From NCBI RefSeq assembly GCF_020554845.1, contig NZ_JAJCIA010000040.1, positions 1 through 33,036 of the forward strand: 33,036 nucleotides of DNA, written 5' to 3'. A program made the position numbers and the translations under genes. The notes beneath the pieces are model-generated. The model was not told the origin of the DNA, ran no database searches, and saw only the letters and a program-made list of their open reading frames with translations. Positions 7,834-17,267 of this stretch are shown piece by piece (position 1 is the stretch's first letter; each line of letters starts with the position of its first letter). This DNA comes from Blautia faecis. GTDB lineage: Bacteria; Bacillota; Clostridia; Lachnospirales; Lachnospiraceae.

Positions 7834-10800
7834 ATGGTGATAAAGTCACATGAGCCTGCCAAAGACAGAAATAAGCAAAACAGAGAGAATAAAAACAGAG
7901 TGAAAAAAGTTATAGATACGGGAAAGGAGAAAGGAATAACATTGGAGACTCCTAAGACAGAAGAGCAGAAAGTGTCAGTAAAGAAAGAAGGCGACGGTGC
8001 AGAGGCACCGAAGAAGAAAAAAAATATTATCCGCGTATATCATGCACAGAATGCAAGTGACGGCGGGAAGAACAGAAAGAAACCAGTTGGAGAGAGAAAA
8101 GCACGTCCACAGGGCACACGTCCTGCAGCACAGGCACAGCCGGCAGCGAAAGCGGAGGCACCTGTAAAGGCAGCACCGAAGACAGAAGCTCCTAAGACAG
8201 AAGCACCGAAGCCGGTAAGTGCACCGAAGGCTGAGGCTCCTAAGACAGAAGCACCAAAAGCTGAGGCACCAAAGGCAGAAGCACCAAAAGCTGAGACAGC
8301 ACCAAAGAGCGCACCGGTAAGTGCACCGAAGACAGAGCCGGCAAAACCGGTTCAGACTGCACCAAAAGCAGAAGCTCCAAGGACAGAATCCCAGAGACCA
8401 GCTGCACAGCAGAACAGAAACGAAGGACAGCAGCGTCAGGGAAATGGCCAGGGCAACCGTAATTTCCGTCAGGGCGAGGGCCGCGACAATAATCGCGGAG
8501 ACAACAATCGTGGTGACAGAAATGGAGGCAGATTTGGCCAGGGAAGACCACAGGGCGGCAATGGCGGCCAGGGTGGATTCCGCGGAAACAGAAATAATGA
8601 TGGTCAGGGAAGACCTGTAAGACAGGGAGATTCCCAGAACAGAGGACCGCGCCAGGGTGATGGAAACGGACGTGGATTCCGTCAGGGCGGTGACAACAGA
8701 GACAATAGAAATGGAAACGGAAATGGCAGCAGATTTGGCCAGGGAAGACCACAGGGCGGACAGGGACGTTTCGGAGGAAAAGACGGAGATAACCGTAGTG
8801 AAGGACGCTTTGGCGGACAGAACCACCAGGGTGGACAGCGCTCCGGCGGTGCAAGAAGAAGCGGCGGCGGATCTGACGCAATCTTTACACCAGAGCTGAC
8901 CAAGACATCCAAGGACAGCAAGCGTGAGCGTGACAGAGAGAACAAGAATAAGAAGAAAGATTTCGATAAGACATCAGGTGGCGGACACAGACCAAACCAG
9001 GGTGGCAGAAACCAGATGTCCAGAATCCCGAAAGCACTTCAGAAGCCTGCTCCGCAGCAGAAACAGGAAGAGAAGAAACCGGAGATCAAGGAGATCACAA
9101 TTCCGGAGAAGCTTACCATCCGCGAGCTTGCAGAAGCGATGAAGATGCAGCCATCTGCAATTGTTAAGAAGCTGTTCATGGAAGGTCAGATGGTAACGGT
9201 AAACCACGAGATCGATTTCGAGCAGGCAGAAGAGATTGCTCTTGGATTTGACATTATTGCAGAAAAAGAAGAAAAAGTAGATGTAATTGAGGAACTTCTG
9301 AAAGAGGAAGAGGAAGACGAATCCACAATGGTTTCAAGACCACCGGTAGTCTGTGTAATGGGACACGTTGACCATGGTAAAACTTCTCTTCTGGATGCAA
9401 TCCGTAAGACAAACGTAACAAGAGGCGAGGCTGGTGGAATCACACAGCATATCGGTGCTTATGTAGTTGATATCAACGGACAGAAGATCACCTTCCTTGA
9501 TACACCGGGACATGAGGCATTCACTGCCATGCGTATGCGTGGAGCAAACTCCACAGATATCGCTGTTCTTGTAGTTGCAGCTGACGATGGTGTTATGCCG
9601 CAGACAGTAGAAGCTATCAGCCATGCAAAGGCTGCTGGTGTTGAGATCATCGTTGCCATCAACAAGATCGATAAGCCAAGTGCAAACATTGAACGTGTAA
9701 AACAGGAGCTTTCCGAGTATGAGCTGATTCCTGAGGACTGGGGCGGTACAACTCCGTTCGTTCCGGTATCTGCCAAGACAGGAGAGGGCATTGATGATCT
9801 TCTTGAAATGATCCTTTTAACAGCAGAGGTTTCTGAGCTGAAGGCAAACCCGAACCGTGCAGCAAGAGGTCTTGTGATCGAGGCTCAGCTGGATAAAGGC
9901 AAAGGACCGGTTGCTACGATCCTTGTACAGAAGGGTACTCTTCATGTTGGAGATTTTATCGCAGCCGGAGCATGCAATGGTAAAGTACGTGCCATGATGG
10001 ATGATAAGGGACGCCGTGTAAAACAGGCTGGTCCGTCTACTCCTGTAGAGATCCTTGGTCTTGGCGATGTTCCGAATGCCGGAGAGGTTCTTATGTCCTT
10101 TGAGAATGATAAAGAGGCTAAGAATTTTGCAGCAGCATTTGTTTCCGAGAATAAGAACCGTCTTCTTGAGGAAACTAAGGGTAAACTTTCCCTGGATAAT
10201 CTGTTTGACCAGATTCAGGCAAGCGACCTTAAGGAGCTCCCGATTATTGTCAAAGCCGATGTGCAGGGTTCTGTAGAGGCTGTAAAACAGAGTCTTGTAA
10301 AACTTTCCAATGATGAGGTTGTTGTAAGAGTGATCCATGGCGGCGTTGGTGCTGTCAATGAGTCTGATGTCAGCCTTGCTGCTACATCAAATGCGATCAT
10401 CATCGGATTTAACGTTCGTCCTGATACCACAGCGAAACAGCTGGCAGAGCAGGAAGGCGTTGACCTTCGTCTGTACCGTGTTATCTACCAGGCAATTGAG
10501 GACGTGGAAGCTGCCATGAAGGGTATGCTGGATCCGGTATTTGAGGAGAAGGTAATCGGTCATGCAGAGGTTCGTCAGCTGTTCAAGGCTTCCGGTATCG
10601 GTACTATCGCAGGAAGCTATGTGCTTGACGGTACCTTCCAGAGAGGATGCAAGGTACGCATCACCAGAGACGAGGAGCAGATCTACGAAGGTGAGCTGGC
10701 TTCCCTTAAGAGATTTAAAGATGATGTCAAAGAAGTTCGTGCAGGCTATGAGTGTGGTCTTGTATTCCAGGATTTCAATGACGTTAAAGAAGAAGATAAA

Positions 10801-10836
10801 GTTGAAGCATATATTATGGTTGAGGTGCCGCGCTAG
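7834..10836 (+). CDS. infB: Translation initiation factor IF-2
   Basis: GTPase that places formyl-Met-tRNA on the 30S subunit and promotes subunit joining. The 1000-residue protein is longer than B. subtilis IF-2 because of its N-terminal region: about residues 90-190 are Ala/Pro/Lys/Glu repeats, and about 193-348 are rich in Gly, Arg, Asn and Gln with many RG and GR pairs. The conserved core follows: an IF2_N domain near 430-480, then the G domain with GHVDHGKT at 510-517, DTPGHEAF at 556 and NKID at 610, then domains II to IV ending in EDKVEAY. The ATG at 7834 has AAGGGAG upstream; GTG at 7816 is less likely. Confidence 0.96.
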   Translation: MVIKSHEPAKDRNKQNRENKNRVKKVIDTGKEKGITLETPKTEEQKVSVKKEGDGAEAPKKKKNIIRVYHAQNASDGGKNRKKPVGERKARPQGTRPAAQAQPAAKAEAPVKAAPKTEAPKTEAPKPVSAPKAEAPKTEAPKAEAPKAEAPKAETAPKSAPVSAPKTEPAKPVQTAPKAEAPRTESQRPAAQQNRNEGQQRQGNGQGNRNFRQGEGRDNNRGDNNRGDRNGGRFGQGRPQGGNGGQGGFRGNRNNDGQGRPVRQGDSQNRGPRQGDGNGRGFRQGGDNRDNRNGNGNGSRFGQGRPQGGQGRFGGKDGDNRSEGRFGGQNHQGGQRSGGARRSGGGSDAIFTPELTKTSKDSKRERDRENKNKKKDFDKTSGGGHRPNQGGRNQMSRIPKALQKPAPQQKQEEKKPEIKEITIPEKLTIRELAEAMKMQPSAIVKKLFMEGQMVTVNHEIDFEQAEEIALGFDIIAEKEEKVDVIEELLKEEEEDESTMVSRPPVVCVMGHVDHGKTSLLDAIRKTNVTRGEAGGITQHIGAYVVDINGQKITFLDTPGHEAFTAMRMRGANSTDIAVLVVAADDGVMPQTVEAISHAKAAGVEIIVAINKIDKPSANIERVKQELSEYELIPEDWGGTTPFVPVSAKTGEGIDDLLEMILLTAEVSELKANPNRAARGLVIEAQLDKGKGPVATILVQKGTLHVGDFIAAGACNGKVRAMMDDKGRRVKQAGPSTPVEILGLGDVPNAGEVLMSFENDKEAKNFAAAFVSENKNRLLEETKGKLSLDNLFDQIQASDLKELPIIVKADVQGSVEAVKQSLVKLSNDEVVVRVIHGGVGAVNESDVSLAATSNAIIIGFNVRPDTTAKQLAEQEGVDLRLYRVIYQAIEDVEAAMKGMLDPVFEEKVIGHAEVRQLFKASGIGTIAGSYVLDGTFQRGCKVRITRDEEQIYEGELASLKRFKDDVKEVRAGYECGLVFQDFNDVKEEDKVEAYIMVEVPR

Positions 10837-10859
10837 AGCGTAGTAATCGCAGGTGTCAG

Positions 10860-10888
10860 TTGGGGGCAAGCTCATTGCCCCCAATTTT
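10860..10888 (+). terminator. Terminator-like hairpin between infB and rbfA
   Basis: TTGGGGGCAA (10860-10869) and TTGCCCCCAA (10875-10884) form a perfect 10-bp stem with loop GCTCA, followed by TTTT. It lies inside the apparent operon, so it may reduce rather than stop transcription into rbfA, or act as an RNA-stabilising 3' end for infB. Confidence 0.75.
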
Positions 10889-10927
10889 CCGTTGTCCAGA
10901 GCCTGCACTCATATAGGAGACCAAAAA

Positions 10928-11350
10928 ATGAGAAAAAACAGCATTAAAAATACAAGGATCAATGCAGAAGTTCAGAAAGAACTGAGCAACATTATCCGCG
11001 GTGAGATCAAGGATCCCCGCATCCATCCCATGACATCTGTCATGGCTGTGGAGGTTGCACCGGATCTTAAGACCTGCAAGGCATTTATCAGTGTCCTTGG
11101 CAGCGAGGAATCCAAGCAGTCCACAATTAAAGGGCTGAAAAGTGCAGAAGGCTATATCCGCCGTCAGCTTGCGAAGAACCTGAATCTTCGCAATACGCCG
11201 GAAATCCGCTTCATTCTGGATGAGTCCATTGAATATGGCGTAAATATGTCCAGACTCATTGATGACGTGATCGAACACGACCATTCGAAGGGCACTGAGA
11301 GTGAGGACGGGGAAAAACAGGATACAGCAGAAACTGAAGACGAAGAGTAA
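10928..11350 (+). CDS. rbfA: 30S ribosome-binding factor RbfA
   Basis: Cold-shock-type assembly factor that binds the 30S subunit near helix 1 of 16S rRNA during late maturation. The 140-residue protein shows the KH-like fold sequence, including RINAEVQKELSNIIRGEIKDPR at the start and the family segment TPEIRFILDESIEYG. The last 25 residues are acidic and probably disordered. The ATG at 10928 follows ATAGGAGA. It lies downstream of the infB hairpin and 17 bp ahead of nrnA. Confidence 0.95.
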   Translation: MRKNSIKNTRINAEVQKELSNIIRGEIKDPRIHPMTSVMAVEVAPDLKTCKAFISVLGSEESKQSTIKGLKSAEGYIRRQLAKNLNLRNTPEIRFILDESIEYGVNMSRLIDDVIEHDHSKGTESEDGEKQDTAETEDEE

Positions 11351-11367
11351 AAATCGAGGTGAAGGGA

Positions 11368-12330
11368 ATGGAGAGAATCGAAGAAATTCTGGATGGCGTA
11401 AAGACCATGGGAATTGGGGGACATGTTCGCCCGGATGGTGACTGTGTAGGTTCCTGCATGGCACTTTATCTGTATATAAAGAAATGGTATCCTGAAATCA
11501 AGGCAGATATCTATCTGGAGAAGCCGAAACCGGTATTCGGACATATTGCATGCATGGACGAGGTGCATTATGAAGCAGGCGAGCCCAGAGAGTATGATCT
11601 TTTTGTGACCTGTGATGTAAGCGCTCCTGACCGTCTGGCAGTAGCGTCTGATTATTTCGCTTCTGCGAAAAAGACCGTCTGCATTGACCATCATGTGAGC
11701 AATCCGGGATTTGCAGATGTGAACCACGTACATGGTGAGATCAGCTCTGCCAGCGAGGTTCTGTATAAGCTTCTTGACAAAGAAAAAATCAATCTGGATA
11801 TTGCAACTGCTATTTATACCGGAATGATCCACGATACAGGTGTATTCCAGTATTCCTCCACATCTCCGGACACCATGCGTATTGCCGGTGACCTGATGGA
11901 AAAGGGTGTTGATTTTTCCAATATTATTGACGAATCCTTCTATCAGAAAAGCTACATTCAGAATCAGGTCATGGGACGTGTTCTGGCAGAGAGCATTATG
12001 CTTCTGGATGGCAAATGTATCGTTGGCTACATGAAGCTGAGAGACATGGATTTCTATGGGGTAAAGCCGTCAGACCTGGATGGAATCGTAAGCCAGCTCC
12101 GTCTTACGAAAGGTGTGGAAGTGGCAATGTTTATTTACGAGCATGAAAGCCAGGTATTCAAGGTATCACTCCGTTCCAAAGGTTCTGTAGATGTAAGCAA
12201 GATCGCTTCCTATTTCGGAGGAGGCGGACATGTGAAAGCAGCAGGCTGCGATCTGGCCGGTTCCATGTACGATGTTATCAATAATATTTCAGAGCAGATC
12301 GAAAAACAGCTTTTAGGACAGGATAAATAA
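11368..12330 (+). CDS. nrnA: DHH/DHHA1 phosphoesterase, NrnA-like oligoribonuclease
   Basis: Predicted manganese-dependent phosphodiesterase that degrades short RNA oligomers and, in some relatives, dephosphorylates pAp or cleaves c-di-AMP products. The 320-residue protein shows the DHH motifs in order: HVRPDGDCVGS with D23 and D25, CDVSAPDR with D83, IDHH with D107-H108-H109, and a later IHDTG. The DHHA1 domain ends in FGGGGHVKAAG. The ATG at 11368 follows GAGGTGA; GTG at 11359 is an alternative. The stop overlaps the truB start (TAATG). Confidence 0.93.
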   Translation: MERIEEILDGVKTMGIGGHVRPDGDCVGSCMALYLYIKKWYPEIKADIYLEKPKPVFGHIACMDEVHYEAGEPREYDLFVTCDVSAPDRLAVASDYFASAKKTVCIDHHVSNPGFADVNHVHGEISSASEVLYKLLDKEKINLDIATAIYTGMIHDTGVFQYSSTSPDTMRIAGDLMEKGVDFSNIIDESFYQKSYIQNQVMGRVLAESIMLLDGKCIVGYMKLRDMDFYGVKPSDLDGIVSQLRLTKGVEVAMFIYEHESQVFKVSLRSKGSVDVSKIASYFGGGGHVKAAGCDLAGSMYDVINNISEQIEKQLLGQDK

Positions 12331-13220
12331 TGGCAGATTTTCAGGGAATCATTGTAATTCACAAGGAAAAAGGCTTTACCTCCCATGATGTGGTAGCCAA
12401 GCTTCGGGGAATTCTCCATATGAAAAAAATAGGACATACAGGGACTCTTGACCCGGATGCTACCGGTGTTTTGCCGGTAGCTCTTGGAAAGGGCACCAAG
12501 CTGGTGGATCTTCTTACAGATAAGGAAAAAACGTATGAGGCAGTGCTTCATCTGGGAATCGACACGGATACCCAGGATATGTCTGGAACAGTTCTGGAAG
12601 AGAAGCCGGTGAATGTGACCGAGGAGGAAGTGCGAAAGGTACTGAAAAGCTTTGTAGGGGAGCAGCTTCAGGTTCCGCCTATGTATTCTGCTCTGAAGGT
12701 AAATGGAAAGAAACTTTACGAGCTGGCTAGAGAGGGCAAAACGGTTGAGCGAAAAGCCAGGCCAGTGTGTTTCTACGAGATAGAGCCTCTGGAATTTCAT
12801 CTTCCGCTGGTGAAAATAAGAGTGACCTGCAGTAAGGGAACCTATATCCGCACTTTGTGCCATGATATTGGCGAGAAGCTTGGCTGTGGTGGCTGTATGG
12901 AAGAACTGCTCCGGTCAAGGGTTGGTCGGTATTCTCTCTTTGAGAGCCATACGCTTGCCCAGGTGGAAGCTGCCGTGGCAGATGGAACTGTCCAGGATAT
13001 GATCGACCCGGTGGAAGCAGTTCTGGCGGAGTACCCCGCTCTTTATGCGGATTCTTACGGGGACAGGCTTCTGGCAAATGGAAATCCGCTGTCCGACAAT
13101 CTGGTTCGTCCCCAGCACAAAGAGGGCTGGGTGCGCATGTACGCCAGTGACGGAACTTTTACAGGTATTTTTCAGTGGGATGCAGGGAAGAAGAAATATT
13201 ATCCGGTGAAAATGTTCTGA
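12330..13220 (+). CDS. truB: tRNA pseudouridine(55) synthase TruB
   Basis: Converts U55 in the T loop of tRNAs to pseudouridine. The 296-residue protein carries the catalytic motif GHTGTLDPDATGVLP with the nucleophile D41, then the conserved KTYEAVLHLG, PPMYSALKVNGKKLYELAR and SKGTYIRTLCHDIG segments. The C-terminal part resembles the PUA-like domain seen in Firmicutes TruB. It starts within the nrnA stop codon and is followed 72 bp later by ribF, a common pairing. Confidence 0.96.
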   Translation: MADFQGIIVIHKEKGFTSHDVVAKLRGILHMKKIGHTGTLDPDATGVLPVALGKGTKLVDLLTDKEKTYEAVLHLGIDTDTQDMSGTVLEEKPVNVTEEEVRKVLKSFVGEQLQVPPMYSALKVNGKKLYELAREGKTVERKARPVCFYEIEPLEFHLPLVKIRVTCSKGTYIRTLCHDIGEKLGCGGCMEELLRSRVGRYSLFESHTLAQVEAAVADGTVQDMIDPVEAVLAEYPALYADSYGDRLLANGNPLSDNLVRPQHKEGWVRMYASDGTFTGIFQWDAGKKKYYPVKMF

Positions 13221-13292
13221 ATAATAAAGTGACGATTCAGCAGGTGCTGAACAGTTACCGATCAGACATAAACTGGTTTGACAGGAGAGATT

Positions 13293-14192
13293 ATGGAATA
13301 CCTGAAGATAGAGGGTGAGTTTCCAAAACTTGCCAACTGTGCAGTAACAATGGGAAAATTTGACGGGATCCACCGTGGCCACAGGAAACTGGTTGAGAAG
13401 ATCAGGGAGCGGAAGACACTTGGAGAACAGGCTGTCCTTTTTGCCATTGATGCTTCCAGCAATATGATCCTTACCAGCCAGGAACGGGCTTCCCTTCTTG
13501 AAAAGCTTGGCGTGGATGTGCTGGTAGAATGCCAGTTAAATGACAGGATCCGGCATATGAAGGCTGAGAATTTTATAAAAGAGATTCTTATGGGAGATCT
13601 TGGGGCATCCTACGTAGTAGTGGGAGAGGACAACCGGTTTGGCTTCGAGCGGAAGGGTACGCCCCGGCTTCTTATGGAATTTGGAGAAAAGTATGGCTTT
13701 GATGTGGAAATCCTTTCCAAAGAAATGGATGGGCACAGGAAGATCAGCAGTACCTATATCAGAGAAGAACTGAAAAAAGGAAATATGGAGAAAGTCACTT
13801 CCCTTATGGGAAGGGATTATTTTGTGGAAGGCCAGGTGGTACATGGCAGGGGAATGGGACATAAGGTTCTGCTTCCCACTACCAATCTCGTGCCTCCCAG
13901 GACCAAGATCCTGCCGCCAAACGGTGTGTATGTGACAAGCTCTTATTTCGGGGATAAGATATACCACGGAATTACCAACATTGGCTGTAAGCCTACGGTT
14001 GGTGAGAGCTTTATAGGGGTGGAAACCTATCTTTTTGACTGTAAGGAAGATCTCTACGGAGAGGAATGCCGGGTGGATTTCAAAAAGTTTTTGAGGCCGG
14101 AACGGAAATTTCCCTCTCTTGAGGCGCTGAAGAGCAGACTTCTGGCGGATGCAGAGGATGGCCGGAGATATTTTGAGAAAACTGAGAAATAA
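13293..14192 (+). CDS. ribF: Bifunctional riboflavin kinase/FAD synthetase RibF
   Basis: Makes FMN from riboflavin and then FAD. The 299-residue protein has an N-terminal nucleotidyltransferase domain with [10 protein letters not shown] (H27 and H30 of the HxGH motif) and the ISSTYIR signature. The C-terminal flavokinase domain starts near residue 180 with [15 protein letters not shown], then PPNGVYV and NIGCKPT. The ATG at 13293 follows CAGGAGAG. A short TTCAGC-AGGT-GCTGAA hairpin (13236-13251) without a T-run lies between truB and this gene. It is the last gene before the separate rpsO promoter. Confidence 0.95.
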   Translation: MEYLKIEGEFPKLANCAVTMGKFDGIHRGHRKLVEKIRERKTLGEQAVLFAIDASSNMILTSQERASLLEKLGVDVLVECQLNDRIRHMKAENFIKEILMGDLGASYVVVGEDNRFGFERKGTPRLLMEFGEKYGFDVEILSKEMDGHRKISSTYIREELKKGNMEKVTSLMGRDYFVEGQVVHGRGMGHKVLLPTTNLVPPRTKILPPNGVYVTSSYFGDKIYHGITNIGCKPTVGESFIGVETYLFDCKEDLYGEECRVDFKKFLRPERKFPSLEALKSRLLADAEDGRRYFEKTEK

Positions 14193-14219
14193 TATCGGGA
14201 AGAAAAACGAAAAAAACAG

Positions 14220-14248
14220 TTTACAGAATTTGGCGGGTATGCTATACT
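14220..14248 (+). promoter_or_regulatory. Strong promoter for rpsO
   Basis: -35 TTTACA (14220-14225) and -10 TATACT (14243-14248) are 17 bp apart, and the -10 is preceded by TGC, an extended -10 element. The predicted start near 14255 gives a leader of about 150 nt before rpsO. Confidence 0.8.
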
Positions 14249-14250
14249 AG

Positions 14251-14404
14251 GCAAGGTGTGAGCAGGTTTAGTCCTTGCGTTCACATATCAGACAGCCCAT
14301 ATTCAGGGGTTGGACACTCCGACCGTCTCTTAATATGCGGCGATTACGTCCCCACAGGAATACCTGCATGGGAGACCATTAAGAATAATAAGGAGGAAAT
14401 CAAG
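14251..14404 (+). promoter_or_regulatory. Structured rpsO leader, candidate S15 autoregulatory RNA
   Basis: About 150 nt of non-coding leader contain GCAAGG with CCTTGC; a 7-bp hairpin GGTTGGA (14308-14314)/TCCGACC (14318-14324); CATATT (14298-14303) with AATATG (14332-14337) enclosing it; and a later ACAGG-AATA-CCTGC hairpin inside GTC..GAC. TCTTAAT (14328-14334) can instead pair with ATTAAGA (14378-14384) next to the ribosome site, which excludes the CATATT helix. Many bacteria control rpsO by S15 binding its own leader; that this RNA does so is inference. Confidence 0.55.
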
Positions 14405-14671
14405 ATGATTTCAAAAGAAAAGAAAACAGCAATTATGAAAGAGTATGCAAGATGTGAGGGAGATACTGGTTCACCAGAGGTACAGGTAGCTGTTCTTACT
14501 GCAAGAATCCAGGAGCTTACTGAGCATTTACAGAACAACCACAAGGATCATCATTCCAGACGTGGTCTGCTGAAAATGGTAGGTCAGAGACGTGGACTGT
14601 TAGCTTACTTAAAGAAAACAGACATCGAAAGATACCGTGCACTGATTGAGAAATTAGGTTTAAGAAAATAA
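14405..14671 (+). CDS. rpsO: 30S ribosomal protein S15
   Basis: Primary 16S rRNA-binding protein of the 30S platform, which contacts the three-way junction of helices 20-22. The 88-residue length is standard. The typical sequence is present: [17 protein letters not shown], then [27 protein letters not shown] and a C-terminal [12 protein letters not shown]. The ATG at 14405 follows the strong ribosome site AAGGAGG. It has its own promoter, long leader and terminator. Confidence 0.98.
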   Translation: MISKEKKTAIMKEYARCEGDTGSPEVQVAVLTARIQELTEHLQNNHKDHHSRRGLLKMVGQRRGLLAYLKKTDIERYRALIEKLGLRK

Positions 14672-14685
14672 TTAGTATGCGGAAG

Positions 14686-14711
14686 GGGCGGATATCCATC
14701 CGCCCTATTTT
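14686..14711 (+). terminator. rpsO intrinsic terminator
   Basis: GGGCGGAT (14686-14693) pairs perfectly with ATCCGCCC (14698-14705) around ATCC, followed by TATTTT. It lies 14 nt after the rpsO stop. Confidence 0.85.
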
Positions 14712-15029
14712 AAGATGTAAGGAAAGCTATGATTGTTCACAGACAAGCTCCGCACCGGAGCTTTTGTGGATAGTGACAAGTGTCACAATAGAGGCACTAT
14801 TGTCTGTAAGGGCGACCTGACAGATAAAGATTTCCGAGACTTCTGAAAAGGACATTTGAAGAAACCTGTCTACAGCAATATCAAATGTGTTTTTCAGTCG
14901 TTTCGGACTTCTGTTGTGACAGAGGCAAAGAGAGCTGCAATATACGTTGGTCAGAACTGGTTTTCACAGTTTCTGCAGAAGTGTAAGGTGGCTTCAGATC
15001 AATATTTTATATGAAAAAGGAGAGAAGAC
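14712..15029 (+). other. rpsO-pnp intergenic region
   Basis: Besides the cloverleaf-like structure, the remaining 220 nt (14808-15029) hold no credible gene and no strong promoter. The pnp ribosome site AAAAAGGAGAG ends just before the start codon. Confidence 0.5.
14739..14807 (+). promoter_or_regulatory. Cloverleaf-like structure in the pnp leader
   Basis: ACAGACAA (14739-14746) closes with TTGTCTGT (14800-14807). Inside are a GCTCCG-CAC-CGGAGC hairpin (14747-14761) and either GTGACA/TGTCAC (14773-14786) or ATAGTG/CACTAT (14770-14800). A TATGAT -10-like box at 14728-14733 lies just upstream but lacks a good -35. In E. coli the pnp leader is a double-stranded RNase III target through which PNPase represses itself; a similar role is inferred here. 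Confidence 0.5.
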
Positions 15030-17126
15030 ATGTACAAAAGTTATTCCATGGAATTAGCTGGAAGAACACTTACCGTAGATATCGGACGTGTTGCGAAACA
15101 GGCCAATGGCGCAGCACTTATGCATTATGGTGATACCACTGTACTTGCTACAGCAACTGCATCCAAGGAGCCAAGAGAGGGAATCGACTTTTTCCCGTTA
15201 AGCGTTGAATATGAAGAGAAAATGTACGCCGTAGGAAAGATCCCGGGCGGTTTCAATAAGAGAGAGGGAAAGGCAAGCGAGCACGCAATCCTTACCTCCC
15301 GTGTTATCGACAGACCTATGCGTCCTCTGTTCCCGAAGGATTACAGAAACGACGTAACACTGGTAGACATGGTTATGTCTGTAGATCCGGAGTGCAACCC
15401 GGAAATCCCGGCTATGCTTGGTTCTTCCCTTGCTACCTGTATTTCTGATATTCCATTTGATGGCCCATGTGCAACGACACAGATCGGCCTGATCAATGGA
15501 GAGTATGTTGTGAACCCTACACTGGCTCAGAAGGATATTTCTGACCTTCAGCTGACAGTAGCTTCCACAAGAGATAAGGTTATCATGATCGAGGCCGGTG
15601 CCAACGAGGTTCCGGAGGATCAGATGATCGAGGCTATTTATAAAGCACATGAAGTAAACCAGGAAATCATCAGATTCTTCGATCAGATCATCGCTGAGTG
15701 CGGGAAAGAGAAACACAGCTATGAGTCCTGTGCAGTTCCTCAGGAGCTGTTTGATGCCATCAAGGAGATCGTTCCTCCGGAAGAAATGGAAGTTGCCGTA
15801 TTCTCTGATGACAAGCAGACAAGAGAGAACAACATTGCAGAGATCACAGACAAGCTGAAAGAAGCTTTCGCAGAGAAAGAGGAGTGGCTTGCTGTTCTTG
15901 GTGAGGCTGTTTACCAGTATCAGAAGAAGACCGTTCGTAAGATGATCCTGAAAGATCACAAACGTCCGGACGGCCGTGCGATCACACAGATCCGTCCTCT
16001 GGCAGCAGAGGTTGATATCATCCCGAGAGTACATGGCTCCGCTATGTTCACCCGTGGACAGACTCAGATCTGTACGATTACTACTCTGGCACCTCTTGCA
16101 GAGGCACAGAGAATTGACGGACTTGACGAGTTTGAGACAAGCAAGAGATATATGCATCACTACAATTTCCCGTCCTATTCTGTAGGTGAGACAAAGCCAT
16201 CCAGAGGACCGGGACGCCGTGAGATCGGTCATGGAGCACTTGCTGAGAGAGCACTTGTACCGGTTCTTCCAAGCGTAGAAGAATTCCCATATGCAATCCG
16301 TACTGTATCCGAGACCTTTGAGTCAAACGGATCTACCTCCCAGGCAAGTATCTGTGCATCCACCATGTCTCTTGAGGCTGCCGGTGTACCGATTAAGAAG
16401 CCGGTTGCAGGTATTTCCTGTGGTCTTGTAACAGGTGACACAGATGATGATTATATCGTTCTTACTGATATCCAGGGACTTGAGGACTTCTTTGGCGACA
16501 TGGACTTCAAGGTAGCCGGAACTCATGACGGTATCACAGCGATTCAGATGGATATTAAGATCCACGGTCTTACAAGACAGATCGTAGAAGAAGCAATCAG
16601 ACGTACTAAGGAAGCAAGAGAGTACATCCTTAACGAAGTTATTGAGAAATGTATCCCTGCACCTCGTACAACTGTTGGAAAATATGCTCCGAAGATCATC
16701 CAGATCCAGATCGATCCTCAGAAGATCGGTGATGTTGTTGGCCAGAGAGGTAAGACCATCAACACCATCATTGAGCGCACAGGCGTTAAGATCGACATCA
16801 CAGATGAGGGTGCTGTATCTATCTGCGGCGTAGATGATAAGAACATGCAGGAAGCAAAGCGTATGGTTGAGATCATTGCTTCTGACTTCGAGCAGGGACA
16901 GATCCTTACCGGACAGGTTGTAAGCATCAAGGAGTTTGGCGCATTTGTTGAGTTCGCACCTGGCAAAGAGGGAATGGTTCACATTTCCAAGATCTGCAAG
17001 GAGAGAATCAACCGCGTAGAGGATGTTCTTACACTTGGAGATAAAGTGACTGTTGTATGCCTTGGAAAAGACAAGATGGGAAGAATGAGCTTCAGCATCA
17101 AGGATGTTCCGGCAGAGGCAAAATAA
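15030..17126 (+). CDS. pnp: Polyribonucleotide nucleotidyltransferase (PNPase)
   Basis: 3'-to-5' phosphorolytic exoribonuclease that forms a trimeric ring and takes part in mRNA decay. The 698-residue protein has the full domain order: first RNase PH domain (1-140), the alpha-helical domain, second RNase PH domain (about 315-545), a KH domain with IGDVVGQRGKTIN from 566 and an S1 domain from about 620. The catalytic segment LEDFFGDMDFKVAG places Asp at 486 and 492, the same numbers as in E. coli. The ribosome site AAGGAGAG supports the ATG at 15030. It follows rpsO, the classical arrangement. Confidence 0.97.
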   Translation: MYKSYSMELAGRTLTVDIGRVAKQANGAALMHYGDTTVLATATASKEPREGIDFFPLSVEYEEKMYAVGKIPGGFNKREGKASEHAILTSRVIDRPMRPLFPKDYRNDVTLVDMVMSVDPECNPEIPAMLGSSLATCISDIPFDGPCATTQIGLINGEYVVNPTLAQKDISDLQLTVASTRDKVIMIEAGANEVPEDQMIEAIYKAHEVNQEIIRFFDQIIAECGKEKHSYESCAVPQELFDAIKEIVPPEEMEVAVFSDDKQTRENNIAEITDKLKEAFAEKEEWLAVLGEAVYQYQKKTVRKMILKDHKRPDGRAITQIRPLAAEVDIIPRVHGSAMFTRGQTQICTITTLAPLAEAQRIDGLDEFETSKRYMHHYNFPSYSVGETKPSRGPGRREIGHGALAERALVPVLPSVEEFPYAIRTVSETFESNGSTSQASICASTMSLEAAGVPIKKPVAGISCGLVTGDTDDDYIVLTDIQGLEDFFGDMDFKVAGTHDGITAIQMDIKIHGLTRQIVEEAIRRTKEAREYILNEVIEKCIPAPRTTVGKYAPKIIQIQIDPQKIGDVVGQRGKTINTIIERTGVKIDITDEGAVSICGVDDKNMQEAKRMVEIIASDFEQGQILTGQVVSIKEFGAFVEFAPGKEGMVHISKICKERINRVEDVLTLGDKVTVVCLGKDKMGRMSFSIKDVPAEAK

Positions 17127-17177
17127 GAATAAAATGCAAGGCCACTGTGTAGGAAAAGCACAGTGACAGCTTGGGGG

Positions 17178-17206
17178 ATGCCGGACAGATGTGCCCGGCA
17201 TTCTTT
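17178..17206 (+). terminator. pnp terminator
   Basis: ATGCCGG (17178-17184) pairs with CCGGCAT (17195-17201) over a 10-nt loop, followed by TCTTT. A second perfect hairpin, CACTGTG (17143-17149) with CACAGTG (17159-17165), precedes it without a T-run. Confidence 0.65.
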
Positions 17207-17267
17207 ATATCCGCTGCAGAGCCGGAGCTTTGGAAAATGCGTCTGCACGGGATAAACAGGAGGAAAC

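Noticed and set aside
7975..8881. Long minus-strand open frames opposite the infB N-terminal region
   Set aside because: They mirror the repetitive low-complexity coding sequence of infB and have no ribosome site or recognisable domain.
14258..14404. Open frame upstream of rpsO running through its leader
   Set aside because: It covers structured leader RNA, has no ribosome site, and S15 has its standard start and length from 14405.
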